Assembly (NCBI RefSeq): GCF_033242265.1
Contig: NZ_BTFW01000001.1
Location: forward strand, 558,001 to 622,000
DNA from: Novosphingobium sp. IK01
GTDB taxonomy: Bacteria > Pseudomonadota > Alphaproteobacteria > Sphingomonadales > Sphingomonadaceae
Direction: 5' to 3'
Length of the DNA stretch: 64,000 nt
Below the pieces are notes generated by a model that saw nothing but the letters and a program-made list of their open reading frames with translations, did no database searches and was not told where the DNA came from. Shown here piece after piece: positions 35,364 to 44,628 of the stretch (its first letter is position 1; each line of letters starts with the position of its first letter). Made by a program: the position numbers and the translations under genes.

Positions 35364-36662
35364 ATGGACAGAGCGGAAAATGCCCCCATGAGCAATGCCC
35401 AGCGCTTGCGCGCAATTCTGGCAGGTTCGGCGGGTAACCTCATAGAATGGTACGATTTCTACATATACGCTTTCACCGCGCTCTATTTCTCCTCGGCCTT
35501 CTTTCCCAAGGGTGATCCGCTGGTTCAGATCATGGCGACGAGCGGCATCTTTGCCGTCGGCTTCCTGATCCGGCCCATCGGGGGCTGGTACTTTGGCCGT
35601 CTGGCCGACCGCCACGGGCGCCAGCGCGCGATGGTGGTCTCGGTGCTGATGATGGGCTGTGGCGCGGCGCTGATCGCGGTTCTGCCGACCTATGATCAGG
35701 TCGGGCTGGCCGCGCCCGCGCTGCTGCTGCTGGCGCGGATGATCCAGGGTTTTTCGACCGGCGGCCAATATGGCACCGCCGCCACTTACCTGAGCGAAAT
35801 CGCGGGCAAGGGCCATCGCGGGTTCTGGTCCTCGTTCCAGTATGTCACGCTGGTGGGCGGGCAATTGCTGGCGACGGTCGTGGTTCTGGCCATGCAGCAC
35901 GGGCTGGGCGAGGCCGCGATGAAGGCCTATGGCTGGCGCATCGGCTTTGCGCTGGGCGCTGGCGGGGCCGGCCTGATCCTTGTTTTGCGGCGCTTCATGC
36001 TCGAAACCGGCAAGGCCGGGCAGGGCAAGGCGGGCGCCGGTTCACTTCGCGAGCTGCTGACCGTCCACTTGCGACCGTTCCTGCTGGTCGTCGCGCTCAC
36101 GGCGGGGGGCAGCCTCTCGTTCTACACGTTCACGACCTACATGCAGAAGTATCTCGTGCTGACCGTGGGGATGACCAAGCCCGACGCGACCCTGCTGATG
36201 CTCGGCGTGCTGGTGGTGTTCATGATCCTTCAGCCGATCATGGGCGCGGTGTCCGACCGGATCGGGCGGCGCAACAACATTCTGGTCTTCTCGGCCCTTG
36301 CCACGGTCGCCACGTTCCCGATCTTCACCGCGCTCGCGCATGTCGATGTCCATGGGCCGCGCGGGAGCCTGCCTGCGGGCCTGCTGGTTCTGGCCGGGCT
36401 GCTGATCAACAGTTTCTACACCTCGGTCAGCGGGGTGTTCAAGGCCGAGATGTTCCCGGTCCACGTTCGCGCGCTGGGGGTCGGGCTGGCCTATGGCCTG
36501 GGTAATGCCCTGTTCGGCGGCACGGCGGAGAATGTTGCGCTCGCGCTCAAGAGTACGGGCCACGAAAGCGGGTTCTACTGGTATGTTACCGTGCTGTGTG
36601 CCGTGGCACTGGTCGCCGCGCTCATGCTCAAGGACACGCGGCGCAACGATCCGCTGGGCTGA
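35364..36662 (+). CDS. MHS-family MFS transporter (organic acid:proton symporter)
   Basis: 432 residues, twelve membrane segments. The family signature is GNLIEWYDFYIYAFTALYF in segment 1, then GGWYFGRLADRHGRQRAM in the loop 2-3 and TGGQYGTAATYLSEIA. MHS proteins such as KgtP/ShiA carry dicarboxylates or other organic acids. ATG 35364 follows AAAAGG by six bases; an internal ATG at 35388 is possible. It lies just downstream of the beta-oxidation operon and may import a substrate feeding central metabolism. Confidence 0.9.
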   Translation: MDRAENAPMSNAQRLRAILAGSAGNLIEWYDFYIYAFTALYFSSAFFPKGDPLVQIMATSGIFAVGFLIRPIGGWYFGRLADRHGRQRAMVVSVLMMGCGAALIAVLPTYDQVGLAAPALLLLARMIQGFSTGGQYGTAATYLSEIAGKGHRGFWSSFQYVTLVGGQLLATVVVLAMQHGLGEAAMKAYGWRIGFALGAGGAGLILVLRRFMLETGKAGQGKAGAGSLRELLTVHLRPFLLVVALTAGGSLSFYTFTTYMQKYLVLTVGMTKPDATLLMLGVLVVFMILQPIMGAVSDRIGRRNNILVFSALATVATFPIFTALAHVDVHGPRGSLPAGLLVLAGLLINSFYTSVSGVFKAEMFPVHVRALGVGLAYGLGNALFGGTAENVALALKSTGHESGFYWYVTVLCAVALVAALMLKDTRRNDPLG

Positions 36663-36684
36663 ACGCTGGCCGCTGGGCTGCAAA

Positions 36685-37077
36685 TCAGCCGGGCAGAAGG
36701 CCTGCCTCCATTCGCGCGTCGTAATCGGCCTGCGCCGTGGCGATGGTGGCCATGTTGGCCTCGGCCCAGTGGGTGAGCACGGCGACTGTCTCGGTCAAGG
36801 TCTCACCCAGCGGGGTGAGCGCGTAGACGACCGTGACCGGCACCGTGGCAAAGACCGTGCGCGAGACCAGCCCATCGCGTTCGAGGCGCTTGAGCACTTG
36901 CGAGAGCACCTTTTGCGAAATGCCCCGGATCGACTGGCGCAACCCGTTGAAGCGCACTTCACCCCCGCGCAAGTGATCGAGCACCAGCAGGGCCCATTTG
37001 TCGCCCAGCCTGTCGAGAACCTGCCGCGCCGGACAGCCGGGGTCATAAACGTTATAATTTCCGCCGCTACAGGGCAT
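36685..37077 (-). CDS. HxlR-family transcriptional regulator
   Basis: 130 residues from ATG 37077 (MPCSGGNYNVYDPGCPARQVLDRLG). The winged helix is KWALLVLDHLRGGEVRFNGLRQSIRGISQKVLSQVLKRLERDGLV. Two N-terminal cysteines (Cys3, Cys15) are in the position of the redox-sensing Cys of YodB/HypR/QorR regulators. It is divergent from a flavodoxin-fold quinone reductase-like gene, the classic target of redox- or quinone-sensing HxlR proteins. Confidence 0.92.
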   Translation of the reverse strand: MPCSGGNYNVYDPGCPARQVLDRLGDKWALLVLDHLRGGEVRFNGLRQSIRGISQKVLSQVLKRLERDGLVSRTVFATVPVTVVYALTPLGETLTETVAVLTHWAEANMATIATAQADYDARMEAGLLPG

Positions 37078-37127
37078 GCCATTCTCCGAAAGCTCCACTC
37101 TCCGCAAGCCTGGGCGGTTTCCCCAAG

Positions 37128-37140
37128 GTAACCTCGTTAC
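37128..37140. promoter_or_regulatory. Candidate HxlR operator GTAAC-CTC-GTTAC
   Basis: A perfect 5-bp inverted repeat with a 3-base centre in the 202-bp gap between the HxlR and flavodoxin genes, 51 bp from the HxlR start. Such short dyads are typical of HxlR targets. Confidence 0.5.
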
Positions 37141-37279
37141 GGACAAGTGCCTTCTTACCATGATTTCGAATCGGAACTATGCATCGCATCGAAACATGGT
37201 TTCCATTGGATACCACATTTCCTGCGTGAGGCCAAACCGCCGCCGCAGTCCTGCCCATTCATGAACAAGGAGGCCCGCG

Positions 37280-37831
37280 ATGGCCCGCACTGTCGTTGTC
37301 TATCATTCCGGCTATGGTCACACCAAGGTCGTGGCCGAACACGTTGCCCGCGGCGCGCAAGGAACCCTCGTGGCGATCGACGCCGAAGGCAACCTGACCG
37401 AAGACGAATGGGCGCTGGTCAACGAAGCCGACGCGATCATCTTCGGCACGCCCACCTACATGGGCAACGTGAGCTGGCAGTTCAAGAAATTCGCCGATGC
37501 CACCTCGAAGGCCTGGTTCACCCGCGCCTGGCAGGACAAGGTCTTCGGCGGCTTCACCAATTCGGCCAGCCCCAACGGCGACAAGCAGGTCGCGATGATC
37601 ACGCTCCAGACGCTCGCCTCGCAGCACGGCGGCATCTGGGTGAGCCTTGGCGTGCCTCCGTCGAACACCAAGGCGGCCACGATTGCCGATCCCAACAATC
37701 TGGGCGGTTCGGTCGGGTTGCTCACCCGCGCTCCGGCCGATGCCTCGGTCGATGAAGTGCATTCGGGCGACCTTGCGACGGCGGAAACCTATGGCGCCCG
37801 CGTGGCGGCCATCGCGGCCCGTCTGGCTTGA
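37280..37831 (+). CDS. Flavodoxin-family NAD(P)H:FMN/quinone reductase-like protein
   Basis: 183 residues. The FMN phosphate loop is VVVYHSGYGHTKVVAE (residues 4-19); later flavin contacts are FGTPTYMGNVSWQFKKF and GGFTNSASPNGDKQ. It resembles WrbA but is shorter, in the NAD(P)H-dependent oxidoreductase group. It probably reduces quinones or flavin by two electrons for protection against electrophiles. The HxlR gene next to it is the likely regulator. Confidence 0.92.
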   Translation: MARTVVVYHSGYGHTKVVAEHVARGAQGTLVAIDAEGNLTEDEWALVNEADAIIFGTPTYMGNVSWQFKKFADATSKAWFTRAWQDKVFGGFTNSASPNGDKQVAMITLQTLASQHGGIWVSLGVPPSNTKAATIADPNNLGGSVGLLTRAPADASVDEVHSGDLATAETYGARVAAIAARLA

Positions 37832-37840
37832 TGAAAATGG

Positions 37841-37869
37841 ATGCGGGGCCTGCGTGCCCCGCATTTTTT
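37841..37869. terminator. Intrinsic terminator between convergent genes
   Basis: ATGCGGGGC (37841-37849) / GCCCCGCAT (37856-37864), loop CTGCGT, then five or more T. Runs of A on the left side make it usable from both directions, for the flavodoxin and the convergent LysR gene. Confidence 0.85.
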
Positions 37870-37892
37870 CAATGACATGGGTCGCGTTCTTG

Positions 37893-38789
37893 CTACGCCA
37901 GTGAAGCACCTCTGGCCATTGCCTCGGGCAATTTGCGGCCCAGCAGGGCGATGAAATCGGCAACCTTGCGCGGCACGAGGCGGCGGCGCGGATGCAGCGC
38001 CCAGACCGGCTCCTCGGTCGCCCGGAAGGCTTCGAGCACGGGTTCGAGCAGGCCCGACGCAATCGCCTGCGCGGCATAGAAATCAGGCACTTGACAGATG
38101 CCCAGTCCGGCCAGCGCCGCCGAAGTGACTGCCGGGCCGTTGTTGCACCGCCAGCGTCCGCGCGGCTGATAGGTCGTTTCGGCAAGGTCGCGCCGGAACT
38201 GCCAGTGATCGGACGAGCCCATCAGACAATCGTGGTGTTCGAGATCCTCGATGGTCTCCGGGCGCCCCATCCGGTCGAGATAGGACGGCGCCGCGCAGGT
38301 CACGAGGTTGCGCCCGCCCAGACGGTGCGCCGCGAGGCGCAAATCCCCTTGTGCACCGGTGCGGATGGCGAGATCAAAGCCTTCGGCCACGATGTCGACC
38401 ACGCGGTTGCTGAAATCGAGGGTCACGTCGAGCGAGGGGTTGTCCATCGCATGGCGCAGCGCGAGCGGCGCGATGAAATGTTGGCCAAGCGCGGTCGGAC
38501 AGGTTATCCTGAGGCTTCCGCGCAGGCCAAGGTCGCCGCTGGCAACCGCCAGTGCCGCATCGCGCTCGTCGATCAGGCGGCGCCCGCGTTCGGCCAGTTC
38601 GCGGCCCGCTGCCGTCAGCGCGACCTGCCGGGTCGTGCGGTGGAGCAGGGCGGTGCCGGTGCGGTGTTCGAGCGCGGCAATGGCCCGGCTGACATGCGAG
38701 GTGGAGCGCCGCAGTTTGCGGGCAGCGGCCGCAAAAGTGCCGTTTTCGGCAATGGCAACGAGTTCTTCCAGACCCGCCCAGTCTGACAT
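37893..38789 (-). CDS. LysR-family regulator divergent from adhC
   Basis: 298 residues from ATG 38789 (MSDWAGLEELVAIAENGTF). HTH pattern FAAAARKLRRSTSHVSRAIAALE; effector domain of the CrgA/DmlR type (LRITCPTALGQHFIAPL, FDLAIRTGAQGDLRLAAHRLG). The protein is transcribed away from the class III alcohol dehydrogenase gene 101 bp away. The shared region contains two adjacent perfect palindromes, so control of adhC by this regulator (possibly in answer to formaldehyde or a nitrosothiol) is likely. Confidence 0.9.
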   Translation of the reverse strand: MSDWAGLEELVAIAENGTFAAAARKLRRSTSHVSRAIAALEHRTGTALLHRTTRQVALTAAGRELAERGRRLIDERDAALAVASGDLGLRGSLRITCPTALGQHFIAPLALRHAMDNPSLDVTLDFSNRVVDIVAEGFDLAIRTGAQGDLRLAAHRLGGRNLVTCAAPSYLDRMGRPETIEDLEHHDCLMGSSDHWQFRRDLAETTYQPRGRWRCNNGPAVTSAALAGLGICQVPDFYAAQAIASGLLEPVLEAFRATEEPVWALHPRRRLVPRKVADFIALLGRKLPEAMARGASLA

Positions 38790-38804
38790 GGCATTATCCC
38801 GGTG

Positions 38805-38840
38805 GTGCAATAAACTTTTGCACAAATGCGCTCTTTGTGC
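38805..38840. promoter_or_regulatory. Two overlapping palindromes in the LysR/adhC promoter region
   Basis: GTGCAA-N7-TTGCAC (38805-38823) and GCACAAA-N7-TTTGTGC (38820-38840), both perfect and both with 7-base centres, share four bases. They occupy the middle of the 101-bp gap between the two start codons, the position expected for recall and activation sites of a LysR dimer pair. Confidence 0.65.
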
Positions 38841-38890
38841 CCGCCATGCAATGATGTAGGCCAAGCCCCTCGATAAGGAGGAATTCCCGG

Positions 38891-40003
38891 ATGAAGACCC
38901 GTGCCGCCGTGGCCTTTGAGGCCAAGAAACCGCTGGAAATCGTCGAGCTCGATCTCGAAGGCCCCAAGGCGGGCGAGGTTCTGGTGGAAATCATGGCCAC
39001 CGGCGTCTGCCACACCGATGCCTATACGCTCGACGGGCTCGACAGCGAGGGGCTGTTCCCTTCGGTGCTCGGCCATGAAGGCGCCGGGATCGTGCGCGAA
39101 TTGGGGCCGGGCGTGACCAGCGTGAAGCCGGGCGACCACGTGATCCCGCTTTACACCCCCGAATGCCGCCAGTGCAAATCGTGCCTCTCGGGCAAGACCA
39201 ACCTGTGCACCGCGATCCGCGCCACGCAGGGCAAGGGCCTGATGCCCGATGGCACCACGCGTTTTTCCTACAAGGGCCAGCCGATCTTCCACTACATGGG
39301 CTGCTCGACGTTCTCGAACTTCACAGTCCTTCCCGAAATCGCGGTCGCCAAGATCCGTGAAGATGCCCCGTTCCAGTCGAGCTGCTACATCGGCTGCGGC
39401 GTGACGACGGGCGTTGGCGCGGTGATCAACACCGCCAAAGTGCAGGTCGGCGACAATGTCGTGATCTTCGGTCTGGGCGGCATTGGCCTCAACGTGATCC
39501 AGGGCGCACGTCTGGCTGGCGCCAACAAGATCATCGGTGTCGACCTCAATCCTGACCGCGAGGAATGGGGCCGCCGCTTCGGCATGACCGACTTCCTCAA
39601 CTCCAAGGGGCTGAGCCGCGAGGAAACCGTCGCAAAGATCGTCGAGATGACCGATGGCGGCGCGGACTACACGTTCGACGCGACCGGCAATACCGAAGTG
39701 ATGCGCACCGCGCTCGAGGCCTGTCACCGTGGCTGGGGCACCAGCATCATCATCGGCGTGGCGGAAGCGGGCAAGACCATCGAGACCCGTCCGTTCCAGC
39801 TGGTGACGGGCCGCAACTGGCGCGGCACGGCCTTCGGCGGTGCCAAGGGCCGTACCGATGTGCCCAAGATCGTCGACATGTACATGCAGGGCAAGATCGA
39901 GATCGACCCGATGATCACCCACGTCATGGGCCTCGAAGAGATCAACACCGCATTCGACCTGATGCACGCGGGCAAGTCGATCCGCAGCGTCGTGGTGTTC
40001 TGA
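38891..40003 (+). CDS. adhC: S-(hydroxymethyl)glutathione dehydrogenase / class III alcohol dehydrogenase
   Basis: 370 residues, the exact family length. Catalytic zinc ligands are in GVCHTDAY and GHEGAG, structural zinc cysteines in [15 protein letters not shown], and the NAD-binding motif is [10 protein letters not shown]. The [17 protein letters not shown] segment is diagnostic of glutathione-dependent formaldehyde dehydrogenase. It oxidises the formaldehyde-glutathione adduct and also reduces S-nitrosoglutathione. Good AAGGAGGAA site 8 bases before ATG 38891. Confidence 0.96.
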   Translation: MKTRAAVAFEAKKPLEIVELDLEGPKAGEVLVEIMATGVCHTDAYTLDGLDSEGLFPSVLGHEGAGIVRELGPGVTSVKPGDHVIPLYTPECRQCKSCLSGKTNLCTAIRATQGKGLMPDGTTRFSYKGQPIFHYMGCSTFSNFTVLPEIAVAKIREDAPFQSSCYIGCGVTTGVGAVINTAKVQVGDNVVIFGLGGIGLNVIQGARLAGANKIIGVDLNPDREEWGRRFGMTDFLNSKGLSREETVAKIVEMTDGGADYTFDATGNTEVMRTALEACHRGWGTSIIIGVAEAGKTIETRPFQLVTGRNWRGTAFGGAKGRTDVPKIVDMYMQGKIEIDPMITHVMGLEEINTAFDLMHAGKSIRSVVVF

Positions 40004-40056
40004 TCCGGTCTTGAGGGGCGGGCACAGGTTCGCCTCTCACAGCCTTGAATGCCCAT

Positions 40057-40097
40057 AAAAAAGGGGCCGCGCGATGCACTCGCGCGGCCCCTTTTTT
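40057..40097. terminator. Bidirectional intrinsic terminator between adhC and putA
   Basis: A6-GGGGCCGCGCGA / TCGCGCGGCCCC-T6 with a 5-base loop; symmetrical A and T runs let it end both convergent transcripts. Confidence 0.93.
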
Positions 40098-40111
40098 GTA
40101 CGCTTTCCCGC

Positions 40112-43100
40112 TTATACCATGGCCATCAGGCTGGCATTGCCGCCAGCGGCCGTGGTGTTGATCGAAACGCTCACTTCCTCGACCAGCAGGTCGAGCGGAT
40201 AGCTTCCGTCCACCGGATCGGCGGCATGGAGCGCCACGATCATGCCTTCACGGTCGGCCAGTGCCTGCGCCACGGCCTGCGCAGGCGCGCCGGTTTCCTC
40301 GACGAGGGCGGCGGCCAGGATCTGGGGCCGTCCGGGGCGGGCCCAGATCACGCGGTCGGCCAGCGTCCTGGACCAATCGGCAGGGGCTTTGTTCAGCAGA
40401 GCATTGGGGGCCAGAGGCGCGCCGGACATGACGACGGCGCTGTTGCCGGTGGCCAGAACCGCGCCGAGCTGACGCCAGAACCCGGCCTCGCTCGCCGCAT
40501 GGAGGGCAATGGCCCCGCGCGGCGCGATGCGGTAGCGGTTGCTTTCGCCCACGGGGCCCGCCAGTTCGATCTCCACGCCCAGCTTCGAGGCCGCCATTGC
40601 CGCGCGGACGGCAAGGGCCGCCTTCCGGTCGCCCTTGTGGTCGAGCCAGTCGGCCAGATCGGCGGCGGCAAGATCACCCTTGGTGGCCACGCCCTTCAAC
40701 ACGGTCGGAACGCCCGCCCGCCCGCGCACGAGGCGCGAGAGGTAGAGCGGCCCGCCCGCCTTGGGCCCGGTGCCCGAAAGGCCGCGCCCGCCAAAGGGCT
40801 GGACCCCGACCACCGCGCCGATGGTGTTGCGGTTGACGTAGAGATTGCCCGCGTCGATCGCCCCGGTCACGCGCTCGACCGTTTCGTCGAGGCGGGTGTG
40901 CAGGCCAAACGTCAGGCCATAGCCGGTAGCGTTGACCGCCGCGATCACCTGTTCGAGATCGCGTGCGGCATAGCGGACGACATGGAGCACCGGCCCGAAG
41001 ACCTCGCGCCCGAGCGCGTCGATGCCCGGCACTTCGATCAGCGTGGGGGCGACGAAAGTTCCGGCCTGCGCAGCCTCGGGCAGCGCCACGCGATGGACGC
41101 GGAAACCCCGTGCGGCCATCGCCGCGACATGGGCCTCGATTACGCCTTGCGCCTTGGCGGTGATCACCGGGCCGACATCGGTTGCCAGTTGCACCGGGTT
41201 GCCCAGCGCCAGTTCGGCCATCGCGCCCTTGAGCATGGTCAGCGTGCGGTCGGCCACGTCGTCCTGAAGGCAGAGCACGCGCAGCGCCGAACAGCGCTGG
41301 CCCGCGCTGTCGAAGGCCGAAGCGATCACGTCGCCCACGACCTGCTCGGCCAGCGCCGAAGAGTCGACGATCATGGCGTTCTGCCCGCCGGTTTCGGCGA
41401 TCAGCGGGATCGGGCGGCCTTGCGCATCGCTGCGGCTTGCCAGCGTGCGCTGGATGATCCGCGCCACTTGCGTCGAGCCGGTGAACATCACGCCCGCCAC
41501 GCCCTCGGCCTCTACCAGCGCGGCGCCGATTGCGCCATCGCCGGGCACGAAAACGAGCGCCGATGCCGGAATGCCCGCCTCGTGGAACAGGCCGACCATG
41601 ACTGCGGCGATCAGCGGGGTTTCCTGCGCGGGCTTGGCCAGCACCGGGTTCCCCGCGACGAGGGCGGCGGCGATCTGCCCGGCAAAGATCGCCAGCGGGA
41701 AGTTCCACGGCGAGATGCACACGACCGGCCCGAGCGGGGCGGTATCTTCCAGCGTTTCGCGGGCCTGCGCGGCATAATAGCGCAGGAAATCGACCGCTTC
41801 GCGCACTTCGCCCACGGCATTGGCGGCGGTCTTGCCCGCCTCGCGGATGATCAGGCCGAGAAGCTGGCTTCCGCGTGCTTCGAGCAGGTCAGCCGCGCGT
41901 TCGAGCATGGCTGCCCGCTCGCCCACGGGCACTTGTGCCCAGGCCTCCGCACCTTCGCGGGCAAGGGTGACGGCTCCGGCGGCTTCCTCGCGCGTCATCG
42001 GCCAGACTGTACCCACGATGTCGGCATGGTCGGCGGGGTTGCGAACGGGCTCGCCCTCACGCCCGCTCGTACCCGCTTTCCAATCGGTCTGGGCGCTGGC
42101 GGCGAGCAGGGGGGCAAGGCCATCGAGCACGGCTTCATCCGCCAGATCGAGCCCCTTCGAATTGGCGCGGCTGCCATAGAGCGCGCCGGGCAGGGCGACC
42201 GCCGGGTGGGGCGCGCCCGGATCGGCGCTGGAGACGACCTGCGCGACAGGATCGGCCACCAGCTCGGACACCGCCACATCCGGGTCGCCGATGCGGTTGA
42301 CGAACGAGGAATTGGCCCCGTTTTCGAGCAGGCGGCGGACCAGATAGGCCAGAAGCGTCTCGTGCGTGCCCACCGGGGCATAGACGCGGCACGGGCGATT
42401 GAGCTTGGCGGCGCCCACGACCTGATCATAGAGCCCTTCGCCCATGCCATGGAGGCACTGGAACTCGTAGTCGCCGACCTTGAAGTCGGGCCCGGCCAGA
42501 TGGAGCACCGTCGCCAGCGACTGGGCATTGTGGGTGGCAAACTGAGGGAACACCACGTCGCGCGCGGCCAGCAGCTTGCGGGCACAGGCGACATAGGCGA
42601 TGTCGGTGTGAACCTTTTGGGTATAGACCGGGAAATCGGCGAGGCCATCGACTTGCGCGCGCTTGATCTCGGCATCCCAATAGGCACCCTTGACCAGGCG
42701 GACCATGATCCGCCGCCCGCTGCGGCGCGCGAGGTCGATGATCCAGTCGATCACGAACGGGCACCGCTTCTGATAGGCCTGAACCACGAAGCCAAGCCCG
42801 TCCCAGCCCGCCAGATCGGGATCGAGCGCGAGCATTTCGAGCAGGTCGAGCGAGAGTTCGAGGCGGTCGGCCTCTTCGGCGTCGATATTGAGGCCGATGT
42901 CGTGGGCGCGGGCCATCAGGCACAGCGCCTTGACGCGGGGCAGCAGTTCGGCCTTCACCCGATCGACCTTGGCCCGGAAATAGCGCGGGTGGAGCGCGGA
43001 AAGCTTGATCGAGATCCCCGGCCCGGCATAGATCCCGCGCCCGGCCGAAGCCCGCCCGATGGCCGTGATGGCGTCTTCGTAGGAGGCATTGTAGCGGTCG

Positions 43101-43765
43101 GCGTCCTCCGCCGTCATCGCCGCTTCGCCCAGCATGTCGTAGGAAAAGGCAAAGCCGACCGCCTCGCGCGGGGCGGCATTGGCAAGGGCGAGGTCGATGG
43201 TTTCGCCGGTCACGAACTGCTCGCCCATCATCCGCATCGCCGCATCGACCGCGCGGCGGATCACCGGTTCGCCCAGACGGCCCAGCAAGCGGGTCAGGCC
43301 AGCGCCGAGCCCGGCCTCGTCCTGTGCGCTGACCAGCTTGCCGGTAACCAGCAGCCCCCACGAGGCTGCATTGACAAAGACCGGACGGTCCTTGCCCAGA
43401 TGGCCGCGCCAGTCGCCATGGGCGATCTTGTCGCGGATCAGCGCGTCGCGCGTGGCCATGTCAGGAATGCGCAGCAGGGCCTCGGCCAGACACATCAGCG
43501 CCACGCCTTCGGGGCTGGAAAGCGCATATTCCTGCACAAGGGCCTGCACCGCGCCGGGCCGCGCGCCCGCGCGCAGCGCCTCGATCAGCCTTGTGGCCGT
43601 GGCGGCAATGGGCCGGGCCAGTTCGGCAGGCACTTGCGCCTGGGGCACGAGCGCGGCGAGGCAGGTGCGCTCGTCGCGGCGGGTGGCGGCGGTGATCGCC
43701 TGACGCAGGGGGGAGTGCCCGGCAAGCGGGGCCGTGAAGCGGGCGAAGGGCGCGGTGTGATCCAT
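40112..43765 (-). CDS. putA: Bifunctional proline dehydrogenase/P5C dehydrogenase
   Basis: 1217 residues. The proline dehydrogenase barrel (about 150-450) shows RIMVRLVKGAYWDAEIKRAQ and YAPVGTHETLLAYLVRRLLENG; the aldehyde dehydrogenase domain (about 550-1020) has ISPWNFPLAIF, the Glu in ETGGQNAMIVDSSA and nucleophilic Cys in GQRCSALR. The C-terminal domain ends TTAAGGNASLMAMV, the lid conserved in long PutA proteins. The N-terminus has no ribbon-helix-helix domain, so it is an enzyme only and not its own repressor. It converts proline to glutamate. No regulator is next to it. Confidence 0.96.
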   Translation of the reverse strand: MDHTAPFARFTAPLAGHSPLRQAITAATRRDERTCLAALVPQAQVPAELARPIAATATRLIEALRAGARPGAVQALVQEYALSSPEGVALMCLAEALLRIPDMATRDALIRDKIAHGDWRGHLGKDRPVFVNAASWGLLVTGKLVSAQDEAGLGAGLTRLLGRLGEPVIRRAVDAAMRMMGEQFVTGETIDLALANAAPREAVGFAFSYDMLGEAAMTAEDADRYNASYEDAITAIGRASAGRGIYAGPGISIKLSALHPRYFRAKVDRVKAELLPRVKALCLMARAHDIGLNIDAEEADRLELSLDLLEMLALDPDLAGWDGLGFVVQAYQKRCPFVIDWIIDLARRSGRRIMVRLVKGAYWDAEIKRAQVDGLADFPVYTQKVHTDIAYVACARKLLAARDVVFPQFATHNAQSLATVLHLAGPDFKVGDYEFQCLHGMGEGLYDQVVGAAKLNRPCRVYAPVGTHETLLAYLVRRLLENGANSSFVNRIGDPDVAVSELVADPVAQVVSSADPGAPHPAVALPGALYGSRANSKGLDLADEAVLDGLAPLLAASAQTDWKAGTSGREGEPVRNPADHADIVGTVWPMTREEAAGAVTLAREGAEAWAQVPVGERAAMLERAADLLEARGSQLLGLIIREAGKTAANAVGEVREAVDFLRYYAAQARETLEDTAPLGPVVCISPWNFPLAIFAGQIAAALVAGNPVLAKPAQETPLIAAVMVGLFHEAGIPASALVFVPGDGAIGAALVEAEGVAGVMFTGSTQVARIIQRTLASRSDAQGRPIPLIAETGGQNAMIVDSSALAEQVVGDVIASAFDSAGQRCSALRVLCLQDDVADRTLTMLKGAMAELALGNPVQLATDVGPVITAKAQGVIEAHVAAMAARGFRVHRVALPEAAQAGTFVAPTLIEVPGIDALGREVFGPVLHVVRYAARDLEQVIAAVNATGYGLTFGLHTRLDETVERVTGAIDAGNLYVNRNTIGAVVGVQPFGGRGLSGTGPKAGGPLYLSRLVRGRAGVPTVLKGVATKGDLAAADLADWLDHKGDRKAALAVRAAMAASKLGVEIELAGPVGESNRYRIAPRGAIALHAASEAGFWRQLGAVLATGNSAVVMSGAPLAPNALLNKAPADWSRTLADRVIWARPGRPQILAAALVEETGAPAQAVAQALADREGMIVALHAADPVDGSYPLDLLVEEVSVSINTTAAGGNASLMAMV

Positions 43766-43866
43766 GGGCCGATGCTATCACGCAAGCCATAGGCCGTTCG
43801 GGCGATTTGAGGCCATTTCCAGACCAATCGGACTGATTTTTTATCCTGCGACAGGCCATGCCCTCG

Positions 43867-44628
43867 TCAATCCGCGCCCCCCGCGCCGAAACGGACCTGT
43901 ACCTCGAAATGCAGTGGCACCGCTGCGTCGTGCGCGGGCGGCAGGGGAAACGGCGCGGCCCGTCGCAGTGCCACGACAGCGGCCCGATCCAGCATGGCCA
44001 CGCCGCTGGGCCCTACGACCGCAACGCTTGCCAGATGCCCGCGATCATCGAGATCGAAGCGGAGGGTGACGCGCCCGTCGATGGTAATCCCCGCCGGGCG
44101 ACAGGCCATGATCCGCGCCCACACCTTGTGTACGTAATCGGCCGGAAGCGCCGCCCTGTCAGCTTTCTGGCTGGCCTTGGACGGCTCACCAGCCGGGGCA
44201 CGGGGCGCGATGGGCGCCAGCGCCGGAAGCGATGCGATGGCCGGGGGAGCAAAGGGCTCTGTCCGCAGCGAGGGGGCGGGGGTGCCGGTTGCGCCCGGAG
44301 GAGGGGAAGCCCCCGGAGGGCCGGGCGCATGAACCACAGGCTGGGTTTGCAAAGGTGCTTTGCGCAAGGATCGCGCCGCACGGGGCGCTTCATGGGGGAG
44401 AGGGCGGGGCGCGGACAGCGTGAAGACCGCCAGTTGCGCTGCCTGCCTGTTCTGGCGTGGCCTGCTCGGGTTCTCCCCGCAGGCCAGCACTACGCCCAGC
44501 ACGGCGCCATGCGCCAGCAGGCTGGCCGCAATTCCGGCCAGCCTGCGGCGCAAAAGGGGCCCGGTCGCATCGCCGCGACCGGGCCCCTTGGGCACAAGCC
44601 CCTCAGAAACGACGCGAAAGGCCGACAT
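43867..44628 (-). CDS. TonB-type energy transducer
   Basis: 253 residues from ATG 44628 (a GTG at 44643 is possible). One membrane segment near the N-terminus (IAASLLAHGAVLGVVLAC), a long Pro/Ala-rich periplasmic span (APGPPGASPPPGATGTPAP) and a C-terminal TonB domain (KVWARIMACRPAGITIDGRVTLRFDLD, VVGPSGVAMLDRAAVVALRRAAPFP). It overlaps the end of the copper-type receptor gene by 26 bases, so it is probably a dedicated TonB for that receptor. No exbB or exbD is in the window. Confidence 0.85.
   Translation of the reverse strand: MSAFRVVSEGLVPKGPGRGDATGPLLRRRLAGIAASLLAHGAVLGVVLACGENPSRPRQNRQAAQLAVFTLSAPRPLPHEAPRAARSLRKAPLQTQPVVHAPGPPGASPPPGATGTPAPSLRTEPFAPPAIASLPALAPIAPRAPAGEPSKASQKADRAALPADYVHKVWARIMACRPAGITIDGRVTLRFDLDDRGHLASVAVVGPSGVAMLDRAAVVALRRAAPFPLPPAHDAAVPLHFEVQVRFGAGGAD

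Noticed and set aside
30720..35900. A 1726-codon open frame on the minus strand opposite the beta-oxidation genes
   Set aside because: It is antisense to four well-identified enzymes, has low-complexity His/Arg/Gly/Asp-rich sequence typical of GC-rich shadow frames and no recognisable domain. The same applies to the long plus-strand frames opposite the carboxylase (4101-6635) and putA (40049-43792).
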